From assembly GCA_005777415.1 (NCBI GenBank), contig SXMI01000210.1, positions 1-9,802 on the forward strand: DNA of 9,802 nucleotides, in the 5' to 3' direction. How positions within the stretch are numbered: position 1 is the first letter of the stretch; each line of letters begins with the position of its first letter. The notes under the pieces are model-generated. The model did not search any database. It had not been told where the DNA came from and worked only from the letters and a program-made list of their open reading frames with translations. This document shows, piece by piece, positions 1-5,231 of the stretch. Source of the stretch: Actinomycetota bacterium. Lineage in GTDB: Bacteria > Actinomycetota > Acidimicrobiia > Acidimicrobiales > Microtrichaceae. The position numbers were made by a program, and so were the translations under genes.

Positions 1-397
1 CCCGGTCGGGAGCGGCGCGGTAGTGGACCGTCGCCGAGGTGCCCTTGTCCTCGACCGTCACGCCCATGGGCAGGTCTGGTTCCAGCGCCGCGATCGCCCG
101 GCGGACCCGTTCGCGCCATGGGCCCGCCTCGGGGTGCTCCTCGACGCGGCCACCCCGGCGCGACTCCAGTCCGTACAGCCCGACGAGCGTGAGCGTGGGG
201 TGGTCGCCGAGCCGGCGGAGCAGGAACTCCAGCGGGCGACCCGAGACGACCGCGACCTCACCCAGTTGCCGGCCCAGACGATCCAGGACCTCGCCCGCTC
301 CTGCGATCGGTCGGGCGGCGGCGGGATCGTCGACGATCTCGGCGAGGGTCCCGTCGAAGTCGACGGCGATCAGGGTCCGGCCGGGGTCGTCGGCCAC
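1..397 (-). CDS. otsB: Trehalose-6-phosphate phosphatase, partial (N-terminal 132 aa)
   Basis: OtsB is a HAD-superfamily enzyme that dephosphorylates trehalose-6-phosphate to trehalose in the cytoplasm, the second step of the OtsA/OtsB pathway. Translation of the minus strand shows the HAD motif I AVDFDGTLAEIVDDP (nucleophile D13, acid/base D15), the motif II region VVSGR at 50-54, GLYGLE at 73-78, and VEDKGTSATVHYR at 115-127, the conserved K-G-S and HYR signature of the OtsB cap. The 3' part is cut off by the left edge. GTG at 397 is chosen because it is the only plausible start before the DFDGT motif; a GGAGGGGG tract lies 14 nt upstream, which is long spacing. The open frame runs back 23 codons to the TGA of the LytR_C gene, in the same frame. 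The two genes are probably co-transcribed, with a 69-nt gap. The family call is firm; the exact start is less sure. Confidence 0.9.
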   Translation of the reverse strand, partial: MADDPGRTLIAVDFDGTLAEIVDDPAAARPIAGAGEVLDRLGRQLGEVAVVSGRPLEFLLRRLGDHPTLTLVGLYGLESRRGGRVEEHPEAGPWRERVRRAIAALEPDLPMGVTVEDKGTSATVHYRAAPDR

Positions 398-466
398 GGC
401 CGAGCGGAAGGCCCCCTCCGCCGGAGTGTCACCCCGGGACGTCGAGGCCGACAGCGCTGCTCCCGG

Positions 467-1288
467 TCAGTTGGAGCCGGTCGAGCCCGATGAGCCGGAC
501 CCGGACGAACCGGTTCCGCTCGAGCTGCTGGAACCAGAGCCGCTGGAGCCGCCGGAGCTGCTCGAACCCGAACCACTCGAACCGGAGCTGCTCGAACCGG
601 AGGAGCCGGAGCCGCTGGAGCCGCTCGAACCGGACCCGCTGGAGCCCCCGGAGCTGCTCGAGCCCGATGTACCGGAACCCGAGCCGGAGCTGCCCGAACC
701 GGAGGTGCCGGACGACCCGCTGGAGCCCGAGGTGGACTCGGCGCCGACGATCGTGGCGATCTCCGGTCCGGCGATGATGAGCACACCGAGGTCCGTCGGC
801 TGGTTGTCGGCCAACTCGGCCCCGCTGGGGAGCTCCTGCACCTGCGAGGCGTTCAGCCCGAGCAGACGGGCCAGCGCCTTGGCGCTCGCCTCGAAGCCCG
901 GCGAGTAGTACACGGTCGTCACCGACACCTGCGAGGTGGAGTCGGTGGCGACGGAGTTCGAGTAGCCCTGCTGGGCGAGGAACTGACCGGTCTTGCCCGC
1001 CAGACCCGTCACCTCGGAGCCGTTGGCCACCACGACCTTCACCTGCTGCGGTGCCCGGTCGGTGGTCGGGACGGTCGTCGTGGGGGCCACCGTGGTGGTG
1101 GTCGTGTCCTCGGTGGCGATGTCCACCGGGCCGTCACCCGACTGGAAGCCGACCCCGCCGGCACGGAGCAGGAGGATCAGCCCGAGCACCACCCCGACAC
1201 CCACCAGGATGAGCCCACGGGCCGCAGGATCCGGTCCACCGGGGGAGCCCGAGCGCAACGGGGTCCTGGGTCGGTCGGTCGTCGCCAT
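467..1288 (-). CDS. Membrane-anchored LytR_C domain protein with Ser/Gly-rich tail
   Basis: The protein has 273 aa. A short basic N-terminus precedes one membrane segment at about 25-43 (GLILVGVGVVLGLILLL). A Thr-rich linker follows at 57-77, then a LytR C-terminal domain at about 82-180 (VKVVVANGSEVTGLAGKTG, later VYYSPGFEASAKALARLLG). The last ~89 residues (185-273) are almost only Ser and Gly with some Thr. The topology predicts a cytoplasmic N-terminus with the LytR_C domain and tail outside. LytR_C domains occur at the ends of LytR-CpsA-Psr wall-polymer transferases and also alone, as here; the catalytic LCP domain is absent, so a cell-envelope accessory role is inferred and the biochemical function is unknown. 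ATG at 1288 follows a promoter-like TAGGGT by 8 nt and has only a weak ribosome binding site, so the mRNA may be nearly leaderless. otsB lies downstream on the same strand. Confidence 0.8.
   Translation of the reverse strand: MATTDRPRTPLRSGSPGGPDPAARGLILVGVGVVLGLILLLRAGGVGFQSGDGPVDIATEDTTTTTVAPTTTVPTTDRAPQQVKVVVANGSEVTGLAGKTGQFLAQQGYSNSVATDSTSQVSVTTVYYSPGFEASAKALARLLGLNASQVQELPSGAELADNQPTDLGVLIIAGPEIATIVGAESTSGSSGSSGTSGSGSSGSGSGTSGSSSSGGSSGSGSSGSSGSGSSGSSSSGSSGSGSSSSGGSSGSGSSSSSGTGSSGSGSSGSTGSN
470..736 (-). repeat. Ser/Gly low-complexity coding repeat (LytR_C protein tail)
   Basis: This is the coding stretch for residues 185-273 of the LytR_C protein. On the plus strand it reads as repeated ctgctcgaaccggag / ctggagccg blocks. 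The repeats are imperfect, of SSGSG and GSSG type, and encode a flexible hydrophilic tail. The antisense frame is open and would encode Glu/Pro/Leu repeats, an artefact of the repeat. Such tracts can change length by slippage or recombination. Confidence 0.8.
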
Positions 1289-1296
1289 GTCGGAAG

Positions 1297-1326
1297 ACCC
1301 TAGCCGTCGGGTCCGGACGGGGTCAG
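1297..1326 (-). promoter_or_regulatory. Candidate sigma-A-type promoter for the LytR_C gene
   Basis: Read on the minus strand, CTGACC (1326-1321) and TAGGGT (1302-1297) are separated by 18 nt. TAGGGT fits the actinobacterial TANNNT -10 form and CTGACC matches four of six bases of TTGACA. The -10 ends 8 nt before the ATG at 1288, so transcription would start almost at the start codon. This is pattern-based only. Confidence 0.4.
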
Positions 1327-1330
1327 GTCG

Positions 1331-1358
1331 ACCGGCGCCGTGGGCCGATGGCGCCGGT
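1331..1358. repeat. 9-bp perfect inverted repeat between divergent genes
   Basis: ACCGGCGCC (1331-1339) and GGCGCCGGT (1350-1358) form a perfect dyad with a 10-nt spacer. It sits in the 86-nt gap between the divergent LytR_C and YbhN-like genes, just upstream of the AGGAA ribosome binding site of the latter. It could be an operator or a 5'-leader hairpin; chance is possible in such GC-rich DNA. Confidence 0.4.
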
Positions 1359-1374
1359 GGGCTAGGAACGGTGC

Positions 1375-2379
1375 GTGGGACCGACCGAGCCCGGCCGTCG
1401 CAGACCCGGCCGATGGCACATCGTCATCGGGATGCTCGCCGCCGTCGGGCTCGTCGCGTTCATCGCGACCGAACGCGAGCAGGTGCGGCTCGCACTCGCC
1501 CAGATCCGGACCCTCGACTGGGCGTGGATGACCCTCGGCCTGGTGGCGAGCGTTCTGTCGATCGTCCTCTTCGCCGGGGTGCGCATCGTCCTGCTCGACG
1601 CAGCGGGTGGCCGGATGCGGCTGGGGACCGCCACGACGGCCTCGTTCGCGAGCGGAGCGATCGCTGCGACCGTGCCCGGAGGCGGAGCGATCGCCACCGC
1701 CTACATGCTCCAGCGGTACCGGGACGCCGGCGCCGATGCGGCGGGTGCCACCTGGGTCACCGTGGCGTCGGGGATCGTTGCCCCTGCGGTGCTCGTGGCG
1801 ACGACGCTCGCCGGGTACGCGATCCTGGGCGAGGGATCGGCCGCCGTGATCGTCCCGGCCCTGCTCGCCGGGGGGTTGCTCGCAGGATTCGGCCTGCTGA
1901 CCCGGCGTCCGGGACTGCTCCACCGGCCCACATCGACCGCCGTGACCTGGTGGCGCCGGGTCCGGCGACGACCGATCGACGGGGCCGACGCCGTGGCCGT
2001 CGAGTTCGTCGACCGGTTCGGTGACATCCGGGCCGGTTCCGGACGCTGGGCGGCCGCCTGGCTCCTCCAGGTCCTCAGCTGGGCCGGTGAGTTCGTCACG
2101 CTGGTGGCCTCGATCCTCGCCGTGGGCGGGACCGTCCCGTGGCAGGCCGTCCTGGCCGCCTACGGCACCAGCCAGCTGGCCGGTGCCGTCCCGCTGGTGC
2201 CCGGAGGCGCCGGTCAGGTCGAGGCCACCCTGGTCATCGGGCTCACCGCCGCCGGCATGGACACACCCACTGCGCTGGCGACGGCGGTCGTGTTCCGGAT
2301 CGCATCGCACTGGCTCGTGGTCCCGATCGGCTGGATCTGCCTGGCGTTCGACCGCCGCACGCCCCGCCCGGCCGACTGA
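1375..2379 (+). CDS. YbhN/LPG-synthase-TM (UPF0104) family membrane protein
   Basis: The protein has 334 aa and is polytopic. Membrane segments are visible at about 16-32, 50-70, 86-112, 125-150, 156-176, 228-250, 255-275 and 305-325. It matches the lysylphosphatidylglycerol-synthase transmembrane (flippase-like) family. The signatures are TVPGGGAIATAYMLQRY at 99-115, VPLVPGGAGQVEA at 272-284 (the hallmark PGG-G--E motif), and FRIASHWLVVPIG at 308-320. No MprF catalytic domain is attached, so aminoacyl transfer is not expected; related proteins are thought to move or handle lipid-linked substrates, but the substrate cannot be told here. GTG at 1375 has AGGAA (1364-1368) 6 nt upstream. The gene diverges from the LytR_C gene, and the sigma-factor gene follows after 133 nt. 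Confidence 0.85.
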   Translation: MGPTEPGRRRPGRWHIVIGMLAAVGLVAFIATEREQVRLALAQIRTLDWAWMTLGLVASVLSIVLFAGVRIVLLDAAGGRMRLGTATTASFASGAIAATVPGGGAIATAYMLQRYRDAGADAAGATWVTVASGIVAPAVLVATTLAGYAILGEGSAAVIVPALLAGGLLAGFGLLTRRPGLLHRPTSTAVTWWRRVRRRPIDGADAVAVEFVDRFGDIRAGSGRWAAAWLLQVLSWAGEFVTLVASILAVGGTVPWQAVLAAYGTSQLAGAVPLVPGGAGQVEATLVIGLTAAGMDTPTALATAVVFRIASHWLVVPIGWICLAFDRRTPRPAD

Positions 2380-2463
2380 ATTCCCTTCGTGTAGTTCGAT
2401 CCGAGGGGTTCACCGACGCCGCGCGCGACCGATGTCACTCATGGAGGCGGACCGCACCGCGCC

Positions 2464-2488
2464 CGTCGGGTCCTCCGCAGGCCCGACG
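2464..2488 (+). promoter_or_regulatory. Leader inverted repeat upstream of the sigma gene
   Basis: CGTCGGG (2464-2470) and CCCGACG (2482-2488) form a 7-bp dyad with an 11-nt loop, ending 9 nt before the GGGAAGGG ribosome binding site. It could be an mRNA leader hairpin or a protein-binding dyad. The rest of the 133-nt gap (2380-2512) begins with a relatively AT-rich stretch at 2380-2402 that might hold a promoter, but no convincing -35/-10 pair was found. Confidence 0.3.
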
Positions 2489-2497
2489 ACACCCAGT

Positions 2498-2505
2498 GGG
2501 AAGGG
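2498..2505 (+). promoter_or_regulatory. Ribosome binding site deciding the sigma-factor start
   Basis: GGGAAGGG lies 7 nt before ATG 2513. It is the clearest ribosome binding site in the frame and rules against the in-frame upstream ATGs at 2432 and 2441, which lack one. Confidence 0.6.
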
Positions 2506-2512
2506 TTGGTTC

Positions 2513-3265
2513 ATGGATGACCATCGTCGTTCACTCGTGGTCGACCACGTGCACTTGGTCGACCAGGTCGTGGCCCAGTTGGCACCGACGCTGCCGAATC
2601 ACCTCGATCGCAGCGAACTGCTCTCGGCCGGACGGCTCGGGCTCACCGAGGCCGCGATCCGCTACGAGCCGTCGACGGGCGTTCCGTTCGGCGCGTTCGC
2701 GATCCACCGGATCCGCGGCGCAGTCCTGGACGCCACGCGTTCGTTCGACTACCTGCCCGCACGCGTGCGGGCCATGCAGCGACGGGTGTCCGACGCCGCC
2801 CAGATGCACCAGAGCGAGTTCGGTGACGCCCCGACCGACCGGCAGCTCGCCGACGCCCTCATGGTCGACCCCGTCGACCTGCGCCGTCTGCGACGCCAGG
2901 TGGCGACCGGGCCGGCCTGCTCGCTGGACGTCACGACCGCAGCCGAACGACCGCTCAGCGAGACCGTGACCGACGCCAGTCAGTCCACCCCCGAGGAGAC
3001 CGCCGAGGAGCACGAGCTGCTCCGGCTCATCCGCCGGGCCGTGGCGCAGCTGCCGGAGCGTCTCCGGGTGGCGATCACGGCCACGTACCTCGAGGGTCGG
3101 TCCGGCCTGGAGGTCAGCGAGCTGCTCGGCGTCTCACCCTCCCGGGTGTCACAGCTCCGGGCCGAGGCCCTGCTCCGGCTCCGGGCGGACCTGTCCCAGA
3201 TCGTCAACATCAGCTACGACGGTCAGGGCGAACACGCCACGACCGCCGGATCCGCACGGGCCTGA
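2513..3265 (+). CDS. Sigma-70 family factor, WhiG/FliA-like (regions 2-3-4)
   Basis: The protein has 250 aa, the usual length for group 3 sigma factors, which direct RNA polymerase core to special promoters. Region 2 spans about 28-88: HLDRSELLSAGRLGLTEA, then FGAFAIHRIRGAVLDATRS and FDYLPARVR, the last two matching the FliA/WhiG IRGA-L-D--RS-D--P--VR signature for -10 recognition. Region 3 is about 104-130 (GDAPTDRQLADALMVDPVD). Region 4 is about 168-226, with a helix-turn-helix at LEVSELLGVSPSRVSQLRAEAL (199-220), written here only as a location with its key SPSRVSQLRAE core. The family is used for motility, sporulation or envelope programmes; no flagellar or anti-sigma gene is visible here, so the target regulon is unknown. 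The open frame extends upstream into the membrane-protein gene, but that extension is a shadow frame. A truncated paralogue of region 2 is encoded convergently next door. Confidence 0.9.
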   Translation: MDDHRRSLVVDHVHLVDQVVAQLAPTLPNHLDRSELLSAGRLGLTEAAIRYEPSTGVPFGAFAIHRIRGAVLDATRSFDYLPARVRAMQRRVSDAAQMHQSEFGDAPTDRQLADALMVDPVDLRRLRRQVATGPACSLDVTTAAERPLSETVTDASQSTPEETAEEHELLRLIRRAVAQLPERLRVAITATYLEGRSGLEVSELLGVSPSRVSQLRAEALLRLRADLSQIVNISYDGQGEHATTAGSARA

Positions 3266-3267
3266 AC

Positions 3268-3321
3268 CCGGTCGCCAGACCGGCAGACCACCCGGCCGGC
3301 GGACCACCGGCCGGCAGATCA
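3268..3321. repeat. Nested hairpins with a triple 11-nt direct repeat
   Basis: Just after the sigma stop codon, CCGGTC-gcca-GACCGG (3268-3283) forms a tight hairpin, and CCGGCCGG (3292-3299) pairs with CCGGCCGG (3307-3314) across 7 nt. Superimposed are three direct repeats of CCGGCRGAYCA at 3280-3290, 3296-3306 and 3311-3321, spaced 16 and 15 nt apart. Together with the terminator-like stem that follows, they fill the whole gap between the convergent sigma and sigma-like genes. Transcription termination is the simplest role; a protein-binding array is possible. Confidence 0.5.
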
Positions 3322-3328
3322 GGGGACC

Positions 3329-3359
3329 AGCGCCCGGACTCAGCGTGCGTCCGGGCGCT
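3329..3359. terminator. Bidirectional terminator-like stem-loop
   Basis: AGCGCCCGGAC (3329-3339) and GTCCGGGCGCT (3349-3359) form a perfect 11-bp stem with a 9-nt loop. The right arm and loop lie in the last codons and stop of the minus-strand sigma-like gene. No U tract follows on either strand, as is common for actinobacterial terminators. Its position between convergent genes supports two-way termination. Confidence 0.6.
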
Positions 3360-3657
3360 GCCCGTCGGCGGGCGCCGGTGACGACTGCGTGAGCGGGTCG
3401 AGCGGGTCGAGGGAGACGATCCCCTCGTCCAGGAGCGCCTCGGCGATCGCTCCCCGCACCCTCGGGAGTGCGAACTCGGCGAAGCTCTGCGGGCCCTCGA
3501 GGTCGAAGTCCTCGACGGCCTCGATCAGCTGCAGGCGACCGCGGACCGCCATCTCGAGCCGGTCCAGGTGTCGGGGCATCGCCGGGGCGAACTCCCGGAC
3601 CACCCGCTCGACGAGCGGAGCGGCGGAGGCGACCAGTTCGACGCGGCGTCCGTCCAC
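3340..3657 (-). CDS. Region-2-only sigma-factor paralogue (105 aa)
   Basis: The first 80 residues align without a gap to residues 1-80 of the neighbouring 250-aa sigma factor. I count about 31 identities, including HLDR (30-33), GRL (40-42), EA (46-47) and the R-x-RGA block (66-70). After residue 74 the similarity stops: the sigma's RSFDYLPARVR, needed for -10 recognition, is replaced by an acidic, Pro-rich tail (LLDEGIVSLDPLDPL then a Ser/Pro/Ala end). Regions 3 and 4 are absent. GTG at 3657 has an excellent GAGGGGG site (3670-3664) that overlaps the TGA of the surface-protein gene; 11 nt separate stop and start, so translation is probably coupled. It may bind core polymerase or act as a decoy or partner, loosely like RsoA, the region-2-like partner of SigO in Bacillus. 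Function is inferred; a decaying duplicate is the alternative, though the intact frame and strong ribosome binding site argue against it. Confidence 0.75.
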   Translation of the reverse strand: MDGRRVELVASAAPLVERVVREFAPAMPRHLDRLEMAVRGRLQLIEAVEDFDLEGPQSFAEFALPRVRGAIAEALLDEGIVSLDPLDPLTQSSPAPADGQRPDAR

Positions 3658-3668
3658 GACAGACCCCC

Positions 3669-4628
3669 TCAGCCCTGGTGGCGGCGGGCCCGCCGGGCCA
3701 GTCCGAGCACCACCACGCCACCTGCGAACAACAGGAGTGCTGCAGCCAGGCGATCGCCGTCCATCCCGGTGGCCGCCAGCTCACGGGGCGGCGCCTGCGA
3801 GGCCCCGCCCGACCGGGTGATGGTGACACCGGCCACCGCGGCGGGCGGCGAGGGTGCGGGCGGTGGCGGGGTGGTGTCGCCGGGGACGGTGACGCTCGTG
3901 GTGGACCCCAGGACCTCGGGTTCGGTGGTCGTGGGGGCCTCCGTCGTCGTCGGGGCCTCGGTCGTGGTCGGGGCCTCCGTCGTGGTCGGCGCCTCGGTCG
4001 TGGTCGGGGCCTCCGTCGTCGTCGGCGCCTCGGTCGTCGTCGGCGCCTCCGTGGTCGTGGTCGCCTCGGTCGTGGTCGGGGCCTCGGTCGTTGTGGTCGC
4101 CTCCGTCGTGGTCGGGGCCTCGGTGGTCGTCGTGGCCTCGGTCGTGGTGGTCGCCTCGGTCGTGGTCGTGGCGATCGTCACCGTGGTGGTCGACTCCGTC
4201 GTGGTCGTCGGCTCAGTGGTGGTGGGCACCGTCGACGTCGTGGTCGTCGTCGTGGTCGTCGTGGTCGGTGGCGGGTAGACGACGACGCACAGGATGACGT
4301 GCGAGATGTCCTTGCCGTTCGAGTGGGTGTAGTCGTCACCGACCACCGGGCCGTCGATCAACTGGTTGGCGTCGTCGCCAGCACCGGCCTTGATCACGAT
4401 CAGGTCCCAGGCGCCCCCCTCGGGCGCCGGAGGAACCTGGAAGGGGGTCGTCACGGGCTCGTACTTGACGCAGTACTCGTATCCGTTGGACTGCCAGTAG
4501 TCGACCTGGTTGTACTGCGGATCCTGCGGGAGGTACTGGGCCGACGAGTCGGCCACGACCGCCAGGAGGGCGACGAGCGTGACACCTCCGACGGCGACGA
4601 GGGCGGCGAGGAGCTTCCGATGCTGCAT
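3669..4628 (-). CDS. LAATG sortase-anchored surface protein with Thr-rich repeat stalk
   Basis: The protein has 319 aa. It has a signal peptide (basic MQHRK, hydrophobic core to about residue 26, likely cleavage near 30). A compact extracellular domain at about 31-118 has only two cysteines (C53, C114), a probable disulfide, with motifs YEYCVKYEP, WDLIVIKAGAG and KDISHVILC. Next come a run of ten Thr (122-131), fourteen hexapeptides of ATTTTE or APTTTE (153-236), a Pro/Ala-rich spacer, then LAATG (284-288), a membrane segment at 293-311 and the basic tail RRARRHQG. LAxTG is the form recognised by class E sortases, so wall anchoring is likely; no sortase gene is in the window. The KAG...ISHV-x-C pattern recalls a module seen in other actinobacterial surface proteins (from memory). 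ATG 4628 is preferred; an in-frame GTG lies at 4637. The gene diverges from hsp20 and leads into the sigma-like gene. Confidence 0.85.
   Translation of the reverse strand: MQHRKLLAALVAVGGVTLVALLAVVADSSAQYLPQDPQYNQVDYWQSNGYEYCVKYEPVTTPFQVPPAPEGGAWDLIVIKAGAGDDANQLIDGPVVGDDYTHSNGKDISHVILCVVVYPPPTTTTTTTTTTSTVPTTTEPTTTTESTTTVTIATTTTEATTTTEATTTTEAPTTTEATTTTEAPTTTEATTTTEAPTTTEAPTTTEAPTTTEAPTTTEAPTTTEAPTTTEAPTTTEPEVLGSTTSVTVPGDTTPPPPAPSPPAAVAGVTITRSGGASQAPPRELAATGMDGDRLAAALLLFAGGVVVLGLARRARRHQG
3921..4172 (-). repeat. Fourteen 18-nt coding repeats (ATTTTE/APTTTE stalk)
   Basis: These are the codons for residues 153-236 of the surface protein: fourteen hexapeptide units, the first seven alternating mostly between ATTTTE and APTTTE and the last seven all APTTTE. 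The homogeneous block lies at the C-terminal side, suggesting recent unit duplication. The opposite strand is open and reads as Val/Gly/Ala/Ser repeats, which is a by-product. Confidence 0.9.
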
Positions 4629-4696
4629 GGGACCCACGTCGGGCAGAGGCGCCGGAGATTGAGCGCGTGATCGCTCCGAACGCCCGGAACCGCTCC

Positions 4697-4710
4697 GGGA
4701 CGAGGGTCCC
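4697..4710. promoter_or_regulatory. DosR-box-like palindrome upstream of hsp20
   Basis: GGGAC (4697-4701), four bases GAGG, then GTCCC (4706-4710). The mycobacterial DosR/DevR consensus is TTSGGGACTWWAGTCCCSAA, whose core is exactly GGGAC-N4-GTCCC. Core and spacing are perfect; the central and flanking bases match poorly. The centre is about 96 nt upstream of the hsp20 start and about 75 nt upstream of the divergent surface-protein start. Weaker arms CGCCCGG (4681-4687) and CCGGGCG (4713-4719) surround it. A DosR-like regulator is encoded immediately beyond hsp20. Confidence 0.45.
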
Positions 4711-4799
4711 TGCCGGGCGGAGTGGTCCGACCCGAGGTGCCGGGCGTCGACGCACCCGGACCGCCGGGACGACTGCGTCGCTGACACCCGGGAGGAACC

Positions 4800-5231
4800 G
4801 TGACCCTGACCAGGACCGAACGACCCAGCTTCCGCACCTGGCTCGCCGGCGCACCGCGCTGGACCACCGTGCCCGATCTGAGCGAATGGCTCGAGCGCGA
4901 CGGCATGCGACTCGAGGTGGTCCGTGAACCCGACGCCGTGGTGCACCGCATCGAGGTTCCCGGGATCGACCCGGACCGGGACCTCCGGGTCGAGCTCGAC
5001 GACGGCTGCCTCGTCGTCACCGCCGAACGGCGTGAGGAGCACCACGGCGACGGCGACGGGCCGGTGCGATCGGAGTTCCACTACGGGCGCTCCAGCCGCC
5101 GTGTGACCGTCCCGTCGGGGACGACACCCGAGGACGTGAGCGCCTCCTACCGGGACGGGATCCTCGAGGTCAGGGTGGCGACGACGGGAACGGGCCCCGA
5201 GTCACACCGCATCGCGGTTGCCCGGGACTGA
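4800..5231 (+). CDS. Hsp20/alpha-crystallin small heat-shock protein
   Basis: The protein has 143 aa, typical for bacterial small heat-shock proteins, which are ATP-independent holdases that keep unfolding proteins soluble in the cytoplasm. The alpha-crystallin domain covers about 36-128: AVVHRIEVPGIDPDRDLRV, LDDGCLVVTAERR (67-79), a FHYG-SSR-VTVP strand pair (93-105) and the conserved ASYRDGILEVRV (115-126). The C-terminal IXI-type motif is I138-A-V140 in HRIAVARD. GTG at 4800 has GGAGG at 4791-4795. The 172-nt upstream gap holds the GGGAC-N4-GTCCC palindrome. Its last 30 nt overlap the end of the convergent response-regulator gene. In Mycobacterium tuberculosis the Hsp20 protein HspX is a major DosR target, which fits this setting. 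Confidence 0.93.
   Translation: MTLTRTERPSFRTWLAGAPRWTTVPDLSEWLERDGMRLEVVREPDAVVHRIEVPGIDPDRDLRVELDDGCLVVTAERREEHHGDGDGPVRSEFHYGRSSRRVTVPSGTTPEDVSASYRDGILEVRVATTGTGPESHRIAVARD

Noticed and set aside
39..908. Plus-strand open frame with Glu/Pro/Leu repeats
   Set aside because: It is the mirror of the Ser/Gly tail of the LytR_C gene; the minus frame has a signal-like membrane anchor and a known domain.
2128..2138. GGGAC-C-GTCCC in the membrane-protein gene
   Set aside because: The spacer is 1 nt instead of 4 and it is inside coding sequence, so chance is likely.
2021..2512. Extended N-terminus of the sigma factor, or starts at ATG 2432 or 2441
   Set aside because: The extension overlaps the membrane-protein gene, is Arg/Ser/Pro-rich, and only ATG 2513 has a good ribosome binding site.
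4629..4642. GGGAC-CCAC-GTCGG as a second DosR box
   Set aside because: Only 8 of 10 core bases match and it abuts the surface-protein start codon; kept only as a note in the DosR-box finding.
3468..4670. Plus-strand open frame with Arg/Gly repeats, and the related 3568-4278 frame with Val/Gly/Ala/Ser repeats
   Set aside because: Both are antisense to the 18-nt repeats of the surface-protein gene, which has a signal peptide, LAATG motif and membrane anchor.
4661..4676. GAGCG-N6-CGCTC as an HspR HAIR site upstream of hsp20
   Set aside because: HAIR is CTTGAGT-N7-ACTCAAG; the outer bases and the spacing do not fit.
5109..5122. GTCCC-GTCG-GGGAC in hsp20
   Set aside because: The half-sites face the opposite way from a DosR box and lie inside coding sequence.
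4797..5231. Possible toxin-antitoxin, phage-defence or CRISPR function in the window
   Set aside because: No nuclease, toxin, spacer array or mobile-element gene is visible; all genes have envelope, transcription or stress-type assignments.
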